Shown one piece after another: positions 24,204 through 32,784 of a stretch of 64,000 nucleotides of DNA. The stretch's first letter is position 1. The number at the start of each line of letters is the position of its first letter. Location: positions 24,532 through 88,531 of the forward strand of contig CAYFHQ010000005.1 in assembly GCA_964342805.1 (NCBI GenBank). Reading direction: 5' to 3'. The notes under the pieces were generated by a model that saw only the letters and a list, made by a program, of their open reading frames with translations, did no database searches and was not told where the DNA came from. This DNA comes from CAYFHQ01 sp964342805. Lineage in GTDB: Bacteria; Bacillota; Clostridia; Peptostreptococcales; Acidaminobacteraceae. The position numbers were made by a program, and so were the translations under genes.

Positions 24204-25526
24204 ATGAAAAAACAAATCGGTTTTGCTCTCGTCCCCGGTTTCAGAAATGCTGACGTTATGGCTCTTGAGGCTATTCTCACCTTTCATCCAGGCAATAAAA
24301 TCCACTATATCGCAGAAAAAAATGGCTTTGTTGAAGGTGTCTCTGGTTATGGTTTCAAATCTACTTGTACCTTTGCAGATGCACCCCAGCTGGACGTTCT
24401 TGTCATACCTGAACTGTCTGACTCGGGTGTAAGTGACCCTGCCCTCCAGAAGTTCATCCAAGCCCAATATCAGGCTTGTACCTTTGTCGTAGGCATTTCC
24501 AGTGGTGTTATTGCTCTGGCCAAGTCAGGCATGATCAATGGTAAAACAGTTACAGCGGACCGGTCTTCCCTGGAAAGCCTAAAGACTTTTGACCTGACTC
24601 CTGTCGACAAAAAAAGTTTTGTTAAGGACCAAAAGTTGATTACTGCTGGCCCTTCAACAAGTGCCTTTGAAGCAGGTTATTATGTTATGAGCCAGCTAAG
24701 AGGTAAGGCCCTCACCAAAATGCTTGAGCTCAATTTGGAGTACAATCCTACAGTTTGCTTTGATGACATTCGTCAAACGGAACTTCCTCAACCAGGTCGT
24801 GCCCCTTTAAACATTGCTGTGATCACACCGCCCAACCCCTACTTCCCAGACGTAGCCGGAGCCATTGATGTGTTTTCAAGGCTTCCCGGTGCAAAAATCC
24901 ATTATGTTTGGAAGGACAAAGGTGAAAAGAAGACCATCCTTGGCCCAACCATTCGATCTACTATGACCTTTAAGGAATGTCCGCAAATGGACGTACTAGT
25001 TGTTGGAGCAATTACACCCAATGCTACAGTTGACGAGGACTTAATAGCCTTCTATAAAAAACAGGCCCCCGGTGCCAAGGCTGTCGTTGGCGTTTGCGCT
25101 GGCGTCTTTGTTGCTGGAGCTGCAAGTCTTCTGGAGAACAGAATGAGCGTGACCAACTTCCATATGCTCGGCATGCTAAAGAATGTCGGCGGCCACCGTC
25201 ACAATACGGAGACTATATCTGACGGCAAGTACCATACTGCAGGTCCTGCCATTGGCTCCTATGAGATTGCCCTCCAGGTGGTTGCCCAACTCATGGGCAG
25301 AGAGACAGCCGCCTACTTGGAAGGGCACTGCCTGGAATACCGCCCTCAACCCTTGTTCAATATGGGGACACCCCGTCTTGCCGGCAAGGTTCGATATGGC
25401 CTTAGCAAACTTATTTCAACTCCTTTAGTAGTCCTATACAATCCCAAGGTCAAGCGGATGTACAGAAAAAATCGCTTAAATAAAACCGTCCAAGGTAAAG
25501 CCGCTCCCGCTGGCCTCATGGGCTAG
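24204..25526 (+). CDS. Tandem DJ-1/PfpI domain protein
   Basis: The 440-residue protein has two DJ-1/PfpI domains (about 3-190 and 200-390), each with the flavodoxin-like core (QLDVLVIPEL, QMDVLVVGAI). In the second the nucleophile elbow is VVGVCAGVFVAGAA, with the catalytic-type Cys at about 297. In the first the same place reads VVGISSGVIALA, with Ser instead of Cys. So only the C-terminal domain looks catalytic. The family includes proteases, glyoxalases, chaperones and regulators. No DNA-binding domain is fused, unlike GlxA-type regulators. A basic C-terminal tail of about 40 residues follows. AAAGGAG precedes the ATG, and a strong TetR-controlled promoter drives it. Confidence 0.85.
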   Translation: MKKQIGFALVPGFRNADVMALEAILTFHPGNKIHYIAEKNGFVEGVSGYGFKSTCTFADAPQLDVLVIPELSDSGVSDPALQKFIQAQYQACTFVVGISSGVIALAKSGMINGKTVTADRSSLESLKTFDLTPVDKKSFVKDQKLITAGPSTSAFEAGYYVMSQLRGKALTKMLELNLEYNPTVCFDDIRQTELPQPGRAPLNIAVITPPNPYFPDVAGAIDVFSRLPGAKIHYVWKDKGEKKTILGPTIRSTMTFKECPQMDVLVVGAITPNATVDEDLIAFYKKQAPGAKAVVGVCAGVFVAGAASLLENRMSVTNFHMLGMLKNVGGHRHNTETISDGKYHTAGPAIGSYEIALQVVAQLMGRETAAYLEGHCLEYRPQPLFNMGTPRLAGKVRYGLSKLISTPLVVLYNPKVKRMYRKNRLNKTVQGKAAPAGLMG

Positions 25527-25639
25527 AGTTTCGGTGGGGTCCATGGATGAGGTTTCACCAGGATAGGAATAACCCTGCTTCATAGGAGCGAAGGTAGAAG
25601 ATATCCCAACAGTTTCTCTCCCACAACATTAATGCACTA

Positions 25640-25680
25640 AAAAATCCCCATAGCATGTGCGCTATGGGGATCTCTTTTTG
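25640..25680. terminator. Intrinsic terminator
   Basis: AAAATCCCCATAGC pairs with GCTATGGGGAT, followed by CTCTTTTT; serves the DJ-1 gene and possibly the convergent methyltransferase gene. Confidence 0.85.
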
Positions 25681-25716
25681 TCCATATGACTGGCTAATTT
25701 ACCTAACAACAGGCCC

Positions 25717-26298
25717 CTAGTCCTCTTTTATCAAGATGGCACTAATCCAGTCTAACTCATTGTCCTGAATACTCTTGGAAAGGGCCATTCGTTCAACTTT
25801 AATTCCCTCTAGCCCGTTTACAAAATCCGTGAAAGCATCCTCACTAAAACAGGTAAAGGAACGACCTTCAAACTCAAAATCTTCCTCATAGACCTTAAAG
25901 GACATAAAGAGGACACCTCTAGGCTTTAGGTAGCCAATGTACTTGTGCACACAGGCCGCCAGCTGGTCCCGGTCCACATGGAGTAGGGAGGCGCAGGCCC
26001 ATATACCGTCATAGGCCTCATGGGTTTGGTAGGCTTCAAAACTACTATGGACAACCCGTCCGTTTAGAATACGACGACAGTGGCTGACCATTTCTAAAGA
26101 CCCGTCTAGGGCTGTTACCTGGTAGCCTTTGCCCTCAAAATAGAGGCTATCTCGTCCAGACCCACAACCTAAGTCTAAGACATGGCTCCCCTCACCTAAA
26201 TATTTCTCAAAGTGTGGATAGAGTGTGCCTAGATCAAGGCTTTTGGTCCGCTCAATATAACTCTGGGCATGTTGGTCATAAAAGCCTATGCTTTTCAT
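25717..26298 (-). CDS. Class I SAM-dependent methyltransferase
   Basis: The 193-residue protein has the SAM-binding motif I HVLDLGCGSGRDSLYFEGKG (about 38-57), motif II acidic residue in VTALDGSLEM and motif IV region DGIWACASLLHVDRDQLA. The form is that of TehB/UbiE-like small methyltransferases, acting on small molecules such as tellurite, thiols or aldehyde-type compounds. Its start overlaps the glutaredoxin stop by four bases, so the two are translationally coupled, which suggests a detoxification pair. The substrate is not defined. Confidence 0.88.
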   Translation of the reverse strand: MKSIGFYDQHAQSYIERTKSLDLGTLYPHFEKYLGEGSHVLDLGCGSGRDSLYFEGKGYQVTALDGSLEMVSHCRRILNGRVVHSSFEAYQTHEAYDGIWACASLLHVDRDQLAACVHKYIGYLKPRGVLFMSFKVYEEDFEFEGRSFTCFSEDAFTDFVNGLEGIKVERMALSKSIQDNELDWISAILIKED

Positions 26299-26570
26299 CG
26301 ACCGAACAGGGTGTTAAATGCCGCCTTGTCCCCATGGAGGGCATGTAGGTCATCGCAGCCCCCAATGAAGTGGTCCCCAGCAAAGATTTGTGGCACTGAC
26401 CCCATACCTGTTTTTTGCTTTAGGGCGTCAAAGGCTGCTTGGTCCCCATCGATCACATGCTCAGTGAAGGCGATCCCTTCACGTTCTAACAAACCCTTAG
26501 CCTTCTGGCAGAAGGGACAATAAGACCAAGTATAAATCGTAACGTCTTTCATGTTTTTCTCCTTTTCCAA
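26295..26570 (-). CDS. grxC: Glutaredoxin 3-type dithiol glutaredoxin
   Basis: The protein of 91 residues (or 85 from an internal Met, MKDVTIYTW) has the active site CPFC (about 18-21, YTWSYCPFCQKAKGLL), the cis-Pro segment GSVPQIFAGDHFIGGCDDL with the TVP-like and GG-binding features, and the GGCDDLHAL C-terminal motif. These are all hallmarks of GrxC. It reduces disulfides or glutathionylated proteins with a low-molecular-weight thiol. It is the first gene of a pair with a methyltransferase. Confidence 0.92.
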   Translation of the reverse strand: MEKEKNMKDVTIYTWSYCPFCQKAKGLLEREGIAFTEHVIDGDQAAFDALKQKTGMGSVPQIFAGDHFIGGCDDLHALHGDKAAFNTLFGR

Positions 26571-26598
26571 TCAAATGGTGTCTTCTAGTTCCAATTAT

Positions 26599-27531
26599 TT
26601 AAGCATGGGACAAGGCCGGAAACCGGAAGGGTTTATCTGGCATTGGCCCTCTTGGGCGAATAAGTAGGGTTTGGTCTTCAACCTCAAGCCGTTCTTGACT
26701 TATGGTAAGTTGACCCTGGCCATCTGTGTCCCGAAGGGGTTGATATCCAAGGGAAACCCTTTGGGTTTGGGCAGACAAGAGATGGGGCAAGACCGCATCG
26801 ATGGTTATGGGGGTTCTTGCAATGACCTCTTGAATGACCAGGTGGCCCTCGTCTTCTTTTTTAACCACGATGGCCTCTAATTCTGGCAGGTACCACAAGT
26901 GGTCAGCCAACATGTGGTGGCAATAGAACATGATCAAGTGAAGGTCCCCCGACACGCCAATCCCTTGTGACTGGGGTAGCCGGTGGGCAATTAGGTCGAC
27001 CATGAGCTCATGGTCTTCCTTGGAAGACAGGTTTAGTTTTCGTCCTTGAGACAGTGGCAATTTCAGGTTTTCCTTGTAGCGTGCCAGGTCTTCCCGTCCT
27101 ATCCCATAGGTATATTCCCCATATGGGGTCATGTCAAACTGCAAATACAGGTCCAAGGCTAAATCGTTGCCAAAGAGGTAAATGAGGTCCACTTGGTTTT
27201 CCCATTCCTCCATAACGCCATAGAGGAGTTTATAGGCCAAGCCTTGTTTCCGGTGGGCTTTTGCCGTCATGACCGTACCAATTTGTATGGCCGAGTAGGT
27301 CTGCCCCTCCCACTGGAGGTACATTTTGTTGACCGACACATTGGCTATGATCTCCTCTCCTATGCGGAAGGAGTAGGGAATGTAGGCGTCGGTCCAGTAG
27401 CCCTTTTCATACCAGGGCTCAAAGTCTATGCCAAAGGTGGCCTTGGCCAATTCATTGAAACTCTTTCGAAGGATAGGGTCGTCTTTGTAGTCTTTGATAA
27501 AGCGCATGGTTTGATCACTATGGTCTGTCAT
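26599..27531 (-). CDS. GNAT family N-acetyltransferase (Eis-like, COG4552 type)
   Basis: The 310-residue protein has an N-terminal GNAT domain with acetyl-CoA loop MTAKAHRKQGLAYKLLYGVM (about 87-106) and GEEIIANVSVNKMYLQWEG before it, then FGNDLALDLYLQFDMTPYGE. The rest (about 150-305) is a second domain as in Eis-like acetyltransferases, though the total is about 90 residues shorter than Eis. The start overlaps the upstream YbaN gene by 14 bp, so the two are cotranscribed. The target amine is unknown. Confidence 0.8.
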   Translation of the reverse strand: MTDHSDQTMRFIKDYKDDPILRKSFNELAKATFGIDFEPWYEKGYWTDAYIPYSFRIGEEIIANVSVNKMYLQWEGQTYSAIQIGTVMTAKAHRKQGLAYKLLYGVMEEWENQVDLIYLFGNDLALDLYLQFDMTPYGEYTYGIGREDLARYKENLKLPLSQGRKLNLSSKEDHELMVDLIAHRLPQSQGIGVSGDLHLIMFYCHHMLADHLWYLPELEAIVVKKEDEGHLVIQEVIARTPITIDAVLPHLLSAQTQRVSLGYQPLRDTDGQGQLTISQERLEVEDQTLLIRPRGPMPDKPFRFPALSHA

Positions 27532-27937
27532 TTTGGCCTGCCTTCCCCCTTACTTGTTCACCATTGGTGGACGTTTGGTCTGGAGTTTTCCTAGTGGCAA
27601 TGTAAATAGAAACCACCAATGCTGTTGCCAATAAAAAGCCCCGTACAGGCCACTTGTCTACAAAAAATATCACAGAAGACCCAATGGTCAGCCAAATAAG
27701 TCCAATGGCCCTGACCTTGGTCTTTTGGGGAATGCCCCTGCCGGAAACGATGTCTGACACATAGGGGGCGAGGCGTTCGTTGGTCATAATATAGGTGTAC
27801 ATTTTCTCACTGCTCCGGACAAAGCACCATAGGGACACCAGAAGAAAGGGTGTAGTGGGGAGGAGGGGAAGAAATATCCCTGCTACTCCCAGAACCAAGG
27901 TGATGGTTCCGATGAGCATAAGAATTGCTTTTTTCAT
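27518..27937 (-). CDS. YbaN family (DUF454) inner membrane protein
   Basis: The 139-residue protein starts with the family signature GTITLVLGVAGIFLPLLPTTPFLLVSLWCF, with two N-terminal helices joined by the PLLPTTPF turn. It continues with the RSSEKMYTYIMTN segment and two further helices (AIGLIWLTIGSSVIFF, GFLLATALVVSIYIA). DUF454 proteins are small membrane proteins of unknown function; some lie near haem or iron genes. The final 25 residues are polar. It is the first gene of a pair with the GNAT enzyme. Confidence 0.88.
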   Translation of the reverse strand: MKKAILMLIGTITLVLGVAGIFLPLLPTTPFLLVSLWCFVRSSEKMYTYIMTNERLAPYVSDIVSGRGIPQKTKVRAIGLIWLTIGSSVIFFVDKWPVRGFLLATALVVSIYIATRKTPDQTSTNGEQVRGKAGQNDRP

Positions 27938-28050
27938 GGTTTCTCTTTTCTGTCGTTGGTCTGCCTTTTTTCATCATACCATTGATGTAAGTCAATGTGC
28001 CATGGAAGAAATGCGCTTATACTGAATGCAAGAACACGTAACCTTACCCA

Positions 28051-28479
28051 CTACTTATACTGCTTGACCGCAGAGGTCAGTTTGTACTCAGCGTATTGTA
28101 GCAGCCTGTCCATGATTTGGTTGAGTTCTACTTGACTCCGGCTTTCCACCTTCATCATGTAACAACCGTCTCCACTGATCCGGTATAGTTCGGTAATCTG
28201 ATCACTGGCCTCCACCATTTGAATAAACTTCCGGTGTTCGCCGGACGTCAGTATAATGGTAAGGTAGTCAATCCGTTTTGCTTCTTTATACTGGTCATGG
28301 ACATTTGCGTGAAATCCCGTGATGACTTGGTTGTCCACCAAACGGCGCACTCTCTCGCCTACGGCCTGGCCGGTTAAATGGATCTCTTCGCCGATCTCCC
28401 GCCACTGCATGCGGGCATTCTTTTTAAGCATGTCCAGGATTTTCCGATCAATTTCGTCAATTTCATAGGGTTTTGTCAT
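28051..28479 (-). CDS. Lrp/AsnC family transcriptional regulator
   Basis: The start at 28479 (MTKPYEIDEIDRKILDML) follows GAAAGGGG; the frame is open further upstream but has no ribosome binding site. The 142-residue protein has the AsnC HTH (DRKILDMLKKNARMQWREIG, then LTGQAVGERVRRLVDNQVITGF) and a C-terminal RAM ligand domain (YLTIILTSGEHRKF, YRISGDGCYMMKVES). Lrp proteins bind amino acids and form octamers on DNA. It is divergent from the MBL hydrolase gene and may control it. Confidence 0.92.
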   Translation of the reverse strand: MTKPYEIDEIDRKILDMLKKNARMQWREIGEEIHLTGQAVGERVRRLVDNQVITGFHANVHDQYKEAKRIDYLTIILTSGEHRKFIQMVEASDQITELYRISGDGCYMMKVESRSQVELNQIMDRLLQYAEYKLTSAVKQYK

Positions 28480-28634
28480 AAATGGCCCCTTTCTCTTTAC
28501 CCTTAATATACCACGGTGGGGGGCTACTTTCACCGTGAAAGTGAATGTTCCCGATCCCTTCTCGGCGAGGCAGGCCTAAGCCCTATACTGAAGGTACAAG
28601 ACACCTGCACAGGCAGAAACGAAAGGAGAACCAC

Positions 28635-29403
28635 ATGCAGTTTACCCACATTCGACAAGGAAGCCACTACTTCACTTATAAAGGAAAGAAGTTTCTTGTG
28701 GACCCGGTTTTTGCCGGCAAGGGCACCATGTCTTCCATGCCAAGGCCATCACTAAGGAGAAGAACCCCCTGCGCCCCTACCCTTTTCCTTTGATTTTGTG
28801 AAAGACCTGGACGGCGTTTTCATTACCCATACCCACTTTGACCATTTTGATGACGAGGCCATCCGCCTCCTACCCAAGGATCTGGAGATCTTCTGCGCCC
28901 CCCACGATGTGAAAAAGATCCGTAAGGCTGGTTTTACCAAGATCACTGCCATTGACGGCTCCGCCATTCTTTACGGAGACATTCAAGTGAAGACGGCTGG
29001 TGGTAAGCATGGCACCGGTGTCGCTGGTAAGCTCATGGGCAAGAACACGGGCTATGTGCTCAAGGACATGGCCCAGCAAAAGGAGGAACCTTCTTTATAT
29101 ATTGTTGGTGATTCCATTTGGTGTGAGGATGTCGCCCAGACCATCACCAGGGAAAAACCAGAAGTTATTACCCTGTTTGCCGGAGCGGCCCGACTCCCCT
29201 TTGGCAAGGCCATCACCATGGATACTGGAGACATTGAGCAATTGGCCCTGGCCCAACCCAAGGCCAAGGTGGTTGCCACTCACATGGACACTTGGAGCCA
29301 CTGCTTCTTGACCCGTGACAAATTGAAGTCTTTCCTTAAGGACAAGATCTATAAGAACCGGGTTCTGATTCCAAATGACGGCGACTCCTTTGTAATCAAT
29401 TGA
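28635..29403 (+). pseudogene. MBL-fold metallo-hydrolase (UlaG-like) with two one-base shifts
   Basis: From the ATG at 28635 (after GAAAGGAG), MQFTHIRQGSHYFTYKGKKF and LVDPVFAGKGTMSSMP give the start of a metal-dependent hydrolase. From about 28745 to 28780 the sense frame is a second one (AITKEKNPLRPYP), and from about 28785 a third (FSFDFVKDLDGVFITHTHFDHFDDEA), which carries the metal motif THTHFDHFD and runs to 29403. One missing A near 28741 and one missing C near 28784, both in short homopolymers, would restore a 256-residue enzyme. All other features look intact, so this may be recent or an assembly artefact. Confidence 0.75.
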
Positions 29404-29601
29404 TCAACTTTTTACCCTGCCATAATTCTCCATGCGGCATGGGCTTTTGTTTGGGTATGATAGGATTACGCTTTCACATCCACCCATCTAATAAACTCCC
29501 TCCATTGTATCCAGTTAAATGAAGTAAAGTCCCGGTCTGTTCATGATTAAACCCCTTGTATAAGTCATTTCCAATCCGTCTAGCAAAAGTTTGTCGAATC
29601 C

Positions 29602-29630
29602 TTGACAATCATTCTCAGAGGGAATATAAT
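29602..29630 (+). promoter_or_regulatory. Promoter of the iron-uptake cluster with Fur-like box
   Basis: TTGACA (29602-29607), 17 bp, TATAAT (29625-29630). TGACAATCATTCTCA (29603-29617) matches the 7-1-7 Fur box TGATAATNATTATCA at 12 of 14 defined positions and overlaps the -35, so iron-bound Fur would block the promoter. The gap from 29404 to 29601 otherwise holds only a weak hairpin (CCATG-CGG-CATGG near 29432). Confidence 0.7.
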
Positions 29631-29691
29631 CAACGTGTTAACCGAGGCAAACTTTTTCGGACAAGCAAAAGAAAGGGCCAAGGACAAGGCA

Positions 29692-30069
29692 ATGGGTCAT
29701 ACAGAATCAATCGAAATGTATTTAGAAACTGTATATATTCTGGAGAAAAGTCACGGCCATGCCCACGTAGTGGACATCGCCAAGTACCTAGGAGTTTCAA
29801 AGCCGAGTGTTTCAAAAGCCATGAAGGTTTTGAAAGGAAAGGGACTGATCCACCAGGAGGCCTATGGAAGTATTACACTCAGTCCTGAAGGGCTGGAACG
29901 GTCAAAGAAGATCTACCGGGAACACCAAATGATTGCCCAATTTTTGCAACACTCATTGGGCTTGTCACCGGAAGACGCTTCGTCCAACGCTTGCAAAATG
30001 GAACATGTACTCAACAACACCATGATCGAAGCCATAACGGCTTACTTGGTAAAAAACAGTCTACAATAG
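29692..30069 (+). CDS. DtxR/MntR family metal-dependent regulator
   Basis: The start at 29692 (MGHTESIEMYLETVYILEK) is chosen because an upstream in-frame start would lie within the -35 box. The 125-residue protein has a winged helix (VVDIAKYLGVSKPSVSKAMK, about 26-45) and a metal-binding dimerisation domain with EHQMIAQFLQHSLGLSPEDA, SNACKMEHVLNNTMIEAI. There is no SH3 domain, as in MntR and short IdeR-like proteins. Placed ahead of feoA and feoB, it is probably their Fe(II)-dependent regulator. The two AGTTAG-N6-CTAACT sites at 30386 and 30463 are its likely targets. Confidence 0.88.
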   Translation: MGHTESIEMYLETVYILEKSHGHAHVVDIAKYLGVSKPSVSKAMKVLKGKGLIHQEAYGSITLSPEGLERSKKIYREHQMIAQFLQHSLGLSPEDASSNACKMEHVLNNTMIEAITAYLVKNSLQ

Positions 30070-30086
30070 AAACCGGAGGAATATCC

Positions 30087-30368
30087 ATGGAAAATGTGTT
30101 AAATGGCCAAGTGTATAAGAATGTATCCCAAACGGGCGGGTATTCAGAAATGATCAAAAATTTATCCCAGGGCGAGTTGAACACAACCTACCTTATAAAA
30201 GAAATTAATACAAACGACGCAGAGTTAGAAGGCTTCCTTTTCACATTGGGCTGCTATGCAGGTGAAGAGATCACCATCATTTCCAAGCTGGCTGAAAACT
30301 ATGTCATTTCCGTGAAAGATGCGCGATACAGCATTGACGAGGAATTGGCCCAGGCTATCGTCATATAG
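30087..30368 (+). CDS. feoA: FeoA-domain ferrous iron transport protein
   Basis: CCGGAGGAATATCC precedes the ATG at 30087. The 93-residue protein has the SH3-like FeoA fold: LSQGELNTTYLIKEINTNDA, EGFLFTLGCYAGEEITIISK, YVISVKDARYSIDEELAQAI. An N-terminal extension of about 25 residues precedes it. FeoA binds FeoB and supports Fe(II) uptake. It follows the DtxR-type gene by 17 bp, and a 137-bp gap with two palindromic sites separates it from feoB. Confidence 0.9.
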   Translation: MENVLNGQVYKNVSQTGGYSEMIKNLSQGELNTTYLIKEINTNDAELEGFLFTLGCYAGEEITIISKLAENYVISVKDARYSIDEELAQAIVI

Positions 30369-30385
30369 CCTTTGGTTTCGTCTGT

Positions 30386-30405
30386 AAGTTAGCTTTTGCT
30401 AACTT
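30386..30405. promoter_or_regulatory. DtxR-type palindromic operator 1
   Basis: AAGTTAGCTTTTGCTAACTT has perfect 8-bp arms and a 4-nt centre. Its core AGTTAG-N6-CTAACT resembles DtxR/IdeR/MntR sites. It lies between feoA and feoB, 76 bp (centre to centre) from operator 2. Confidence 0.65.
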
Positions 30406-30462
30406 GAAATTATATTTTTTACTTTTTTACTAAACAAAAGAGGTTCATTTTTTTACGTACAT

Positions 30463-30480
30463 AGTTAGCCTCCACTAACT
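30463..30480. promoter_or_regulatory. DtxR-type palindromic operator 2
   Basis: AGTTAGCCTCCACTAACT has the same AGTTAG-N6-CTAACT core as operator 1, about 25 bp before the feoB start, just upstream of the GAGGAGG ribosome binding site. Binding here would affect an internal feoB promoter or transcription through the gap. Confidence 0.65.
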
Positions 30481-30505
30481 TATCTTACATACGAGGAGGG
30501 TTTAT

Positions 30506-32509
30506 ATGAAGGTAGCATTAACTGGTAATCCCAACAGCGGGAAAACCACCTTATTCAATGCTATAACAGGTCGAATTGAACATGTCGGCAACTGGGCAGG
30601 GGTAACTGTTGAGAAAAAAGAAGGTCAGATTAAAGAAAGCCTAAACAAAACAGGTCAGTCCATTACTGCTGTCGATCTACCGGGTGCATATTCCATGTCC
30701 CCATTTACATCTGAAGAATGCATTACAAGAGACTTCGTCAAAACTGAGAATCCAGACGTGATCATCAACATTGTTGACGCGACGAACCTTAGCCGAAGCC
30801 TATTCTTCACAACACAACTTCTAGAACTCAACATTCCAGTGGTTGTTGCCCTAAACAAAAGTGATTTAACAAAGAAAAAAGAAAACACCATTGACGTTGT
30901 AAAACTAAGCAAGCAGCTGGGTTGCCCAGTTATCGAAACCGTTTCTACTAAGGGTAGCGACAATGGTCTTCAAAAGCTGATCACTCAGGTTTCTACAGTG
31001 GCCGGCAAGGGTCAAACAGCACCTTTTGAAACAAAAGGCGTAAACATGGCTGACCGTGAGTCTGTAAAAGCTTCTGACAAGAAGCGTTTTGACTTCGTCA
31101 AAGGTATTGTTTCTAAAGTTGAAGACCGCAAGGTTGCAAGCAATAAGCAAACGTTACAAGACGCGGCTGACCGTATTCTTGCAAACCGTTTCTTAGGTCT
31201 TCCAATCTTTGCAGTCATCATGTGGGCTGTATTCGCCATTTCCCAGGAACACGTTGGTCCCTTCCTAGCAGACATCCTTGTTGGCTGGATTGATGGTCTA
31301 AACGAGGTTGTTGCGGGTATGCTAGGCGAGTCTGTTTCCCCAGTACTTAGCGCTATTCTACTTGATGGTATTATCGGTGGTGTGGGTGCCGTAGTCGGTT
31401 TCCTTCCTCTGATCATGGTTCTATTCTTCCTCCTGGCTCTTTTAGAAGACTGCGGTTACATGGCGCGTGTTGCTGTAATCATGGATCGTTTCTTCAAGCG
31501 TGTAGGTCTATCTGGTAAGTCGATCATTCCTATGGTTATTGGTACGGGTTGTGCCATCCCTGGTGTTATGGCAACACGTACGATCAGAAACGAGCGTCAG
31601 CGTCGTACAACGGCAATGCTAACACCATTTATGCCTTGTGGTGCCAAACTTCCTGTAATTGCCCTGTTTGCAGGCGTATTCTTCGACGACGCAGCATGGG
31701 TAGGTACCTCCATGTACTTCTTAGGTATTGCCATCATTATCCTAGGGGCCCTAATAGTTGTACGTATTACAGGTGAGAAAAATGTACGTTCCTACTTCAT
31801 TATAGAACTTCCTGAATACCGTTTCCCAAGCATCAAGCGTGCAACGGTTTCAATGTTCTCCCGCGCTAAGGCCTTCATTATCAAAGCAAGTACAATTATC
31901 CTGTTAAGTAACACGGTTATACAAATCATGCAGACATTCAACTGGCAGTTCCAGGTTGTTGCTGAAAATGCACAGAACACGTCTATTCTTGCGTCCATCG
32001 CTTCTCCATTCGCTTTCCTTTTAGTACCACTAGGTTTTGGCTTATGGCAGCTAGCAGCAGCGGCAATCACTGGCTTCATTGCTAAGGAAAACGTAGTTGG
32101 CACTCTAGCCGTTGTTTACTCCATAACAAACTTCATTGACACAGAAGAATTTATCCTTATTAGTGGTCAGGCTGACGTTGCTAGCATCATGGGGATAACG
32201 TCTGTAGCTGCACTTGCTTACCTCATGTTCAACCTCTTCACACCACCTTGCTTTGCTGCAATCGGTGCCATGAACTCTGAAATGGAAAGCAAGAAATGGC
32301 TATGGGGCGGCCTCGGCTTCCAGTTTGGTATGGGCTATACAGTGGCATTCCTAACCTACCAGATCGGTACTCTTGTAACGACTGGTTCCATTGGAACTGG
32401 TTTTGTACCTGGACTAATCGTTGTTGCAGCTTTTGGTGCAACTGTCGTACTCTTAATGAGAAAAGGTGACGAACAAGCTCGTCTAAAGCTTGCAAAGGCT
32501 AAGGCCTAA
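30506..32509 (+). CDS. feoB: Ferrous iron transporter FeoB
   Basis: The 667-residue protein begins with the G-protein domain: GNPNSGKTTLFNAITG (G1, 7-22), DLPGAYSMSPFTSEE (G3), NKSD (G4) and an EggVSTKGSDNGLQKL region. A core of about ten membrane helices follows, with the conserved LALLEDCGYMARVAVIMDRF and the MVIGTGCAIPGVMATRTI motif with its Cys. Near the end are FTPPCFAAIGAMNSEM and a short tail. FeoB imports Fe(II) across the cytoplasmic membrane, powered by GTP. Codons in this gene are noticeably more AT-rich than in most neighbours. It is followed 14 bp downstream by its small Cys-rich partner. Confidence 0.96.
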   Translation: MKVALTGNPNSGKTTLFNAITGRIEHVGNWAGVTVEKKEGQIKESLNKTGQSITAVDLPGAYSMSPFTSEECITRDFVKTENPDVIINIVDATNLSRSLFFTTQLLELNIPVVVALNKSDLTKKKENTIDVVKLSKQLGCPVIETVSTKGSDNGLQKLITQVSTVAGKGQTAPFETKGVNMADRESVKASDKKRFDFVKGIVSKVEDRKVASNKQTLQDAADRILANRFLGLPIFAVIMWAVFAISQEHVGPFLADILVGWIDGLNEVVAGMLGESVSPVLSAILLDGIIGGVGAVVGFLPLIMVLFFLLALLEDCGYMARVAVIMDRFFKRVGLSGKSIIPMVIGTGCAIPGVMATRTIRNERQRRTTAMLTPFMPCGAKLPVIALFAGVFFDDAAWVGTSMYFLGIAIIILGALIVVRITGEKNVRSYFIIELPEYRFPSIKRATVSMFSRAKAFIIKASTIILLSNTVIQIMQTFNWQFQVVAENAQNTSILASIASPFAFLLVPLGFGLWQLAAAAITGFIAKENVVGTLAVVYSITNFIDTEEFILISGQADVASIMGITSVAALAYLMFNLFTPPCFAAIGAMNSEMESKKWLWGGLGFQFGMGYTVAFLTYQIGTLVTTGSIGTGFVPGLIVVAAFGATVVLLMRKGDEQARLKLAKAKA

Positions 32510-32523
32510 GATAGGAGTTTACT

Positions 32524-32703
32524 ATGGGAAATCTAATTGTAGTCGGAGTTATCGTTCTGATCATTTCTGGTTCGATTGCAAAGATCGTAAGCGAGAAGCG
32601 TAAGGGTGTAAAGTGCGTCGGTTGTCCTTCAAGCGGTGGTCAGCCCTTGAAAAAAAAAGATTGCTGTTGCAACAGTGACGCTTTCCCGATTGTGAACAAG
32701 TAA
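32524..32703 (+). CDS. FeoB-associated Cys-rich membrane protein
   Basis: This 59-residue gene follows feoB by 14 bp, after an AGGAG site. The product starts MGNLIVVGVIVLIISGSIAK, a single membrane helix, then a basic linker and a Cys-rich tail (CVGCPSSGG and KKDCCCNSD; five Cys). This is the layout of the FeoB-associated protein family (PF12669), thought to assist Fe(II) handling at the membrane. A strong terminator follows. Confidence 0.85.
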   Translation: MGNLIVVGVIVLIISGSIAKIVSEKRKGVKCVGCPSSGGQPLKKKDCCCNSDAFPIVNK

Positions 32704-32720
32704 TCACCCCCAAAACATAC

Positions 32721-32757
32721 AAAATCCCCAGAGGCAATTGCTTTGGGGATTTTTTTG
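32721..32757 (+). terminator. Intrinsic terminator of the feo cluster
   Basis: AAAATCCCCA pairs with TGGGGATTTT, followed by TTT. Confidence 0.85.
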
Positions 32758-32784
32758 TCTATTCCTACGGGTCCAGGCTAGGCC

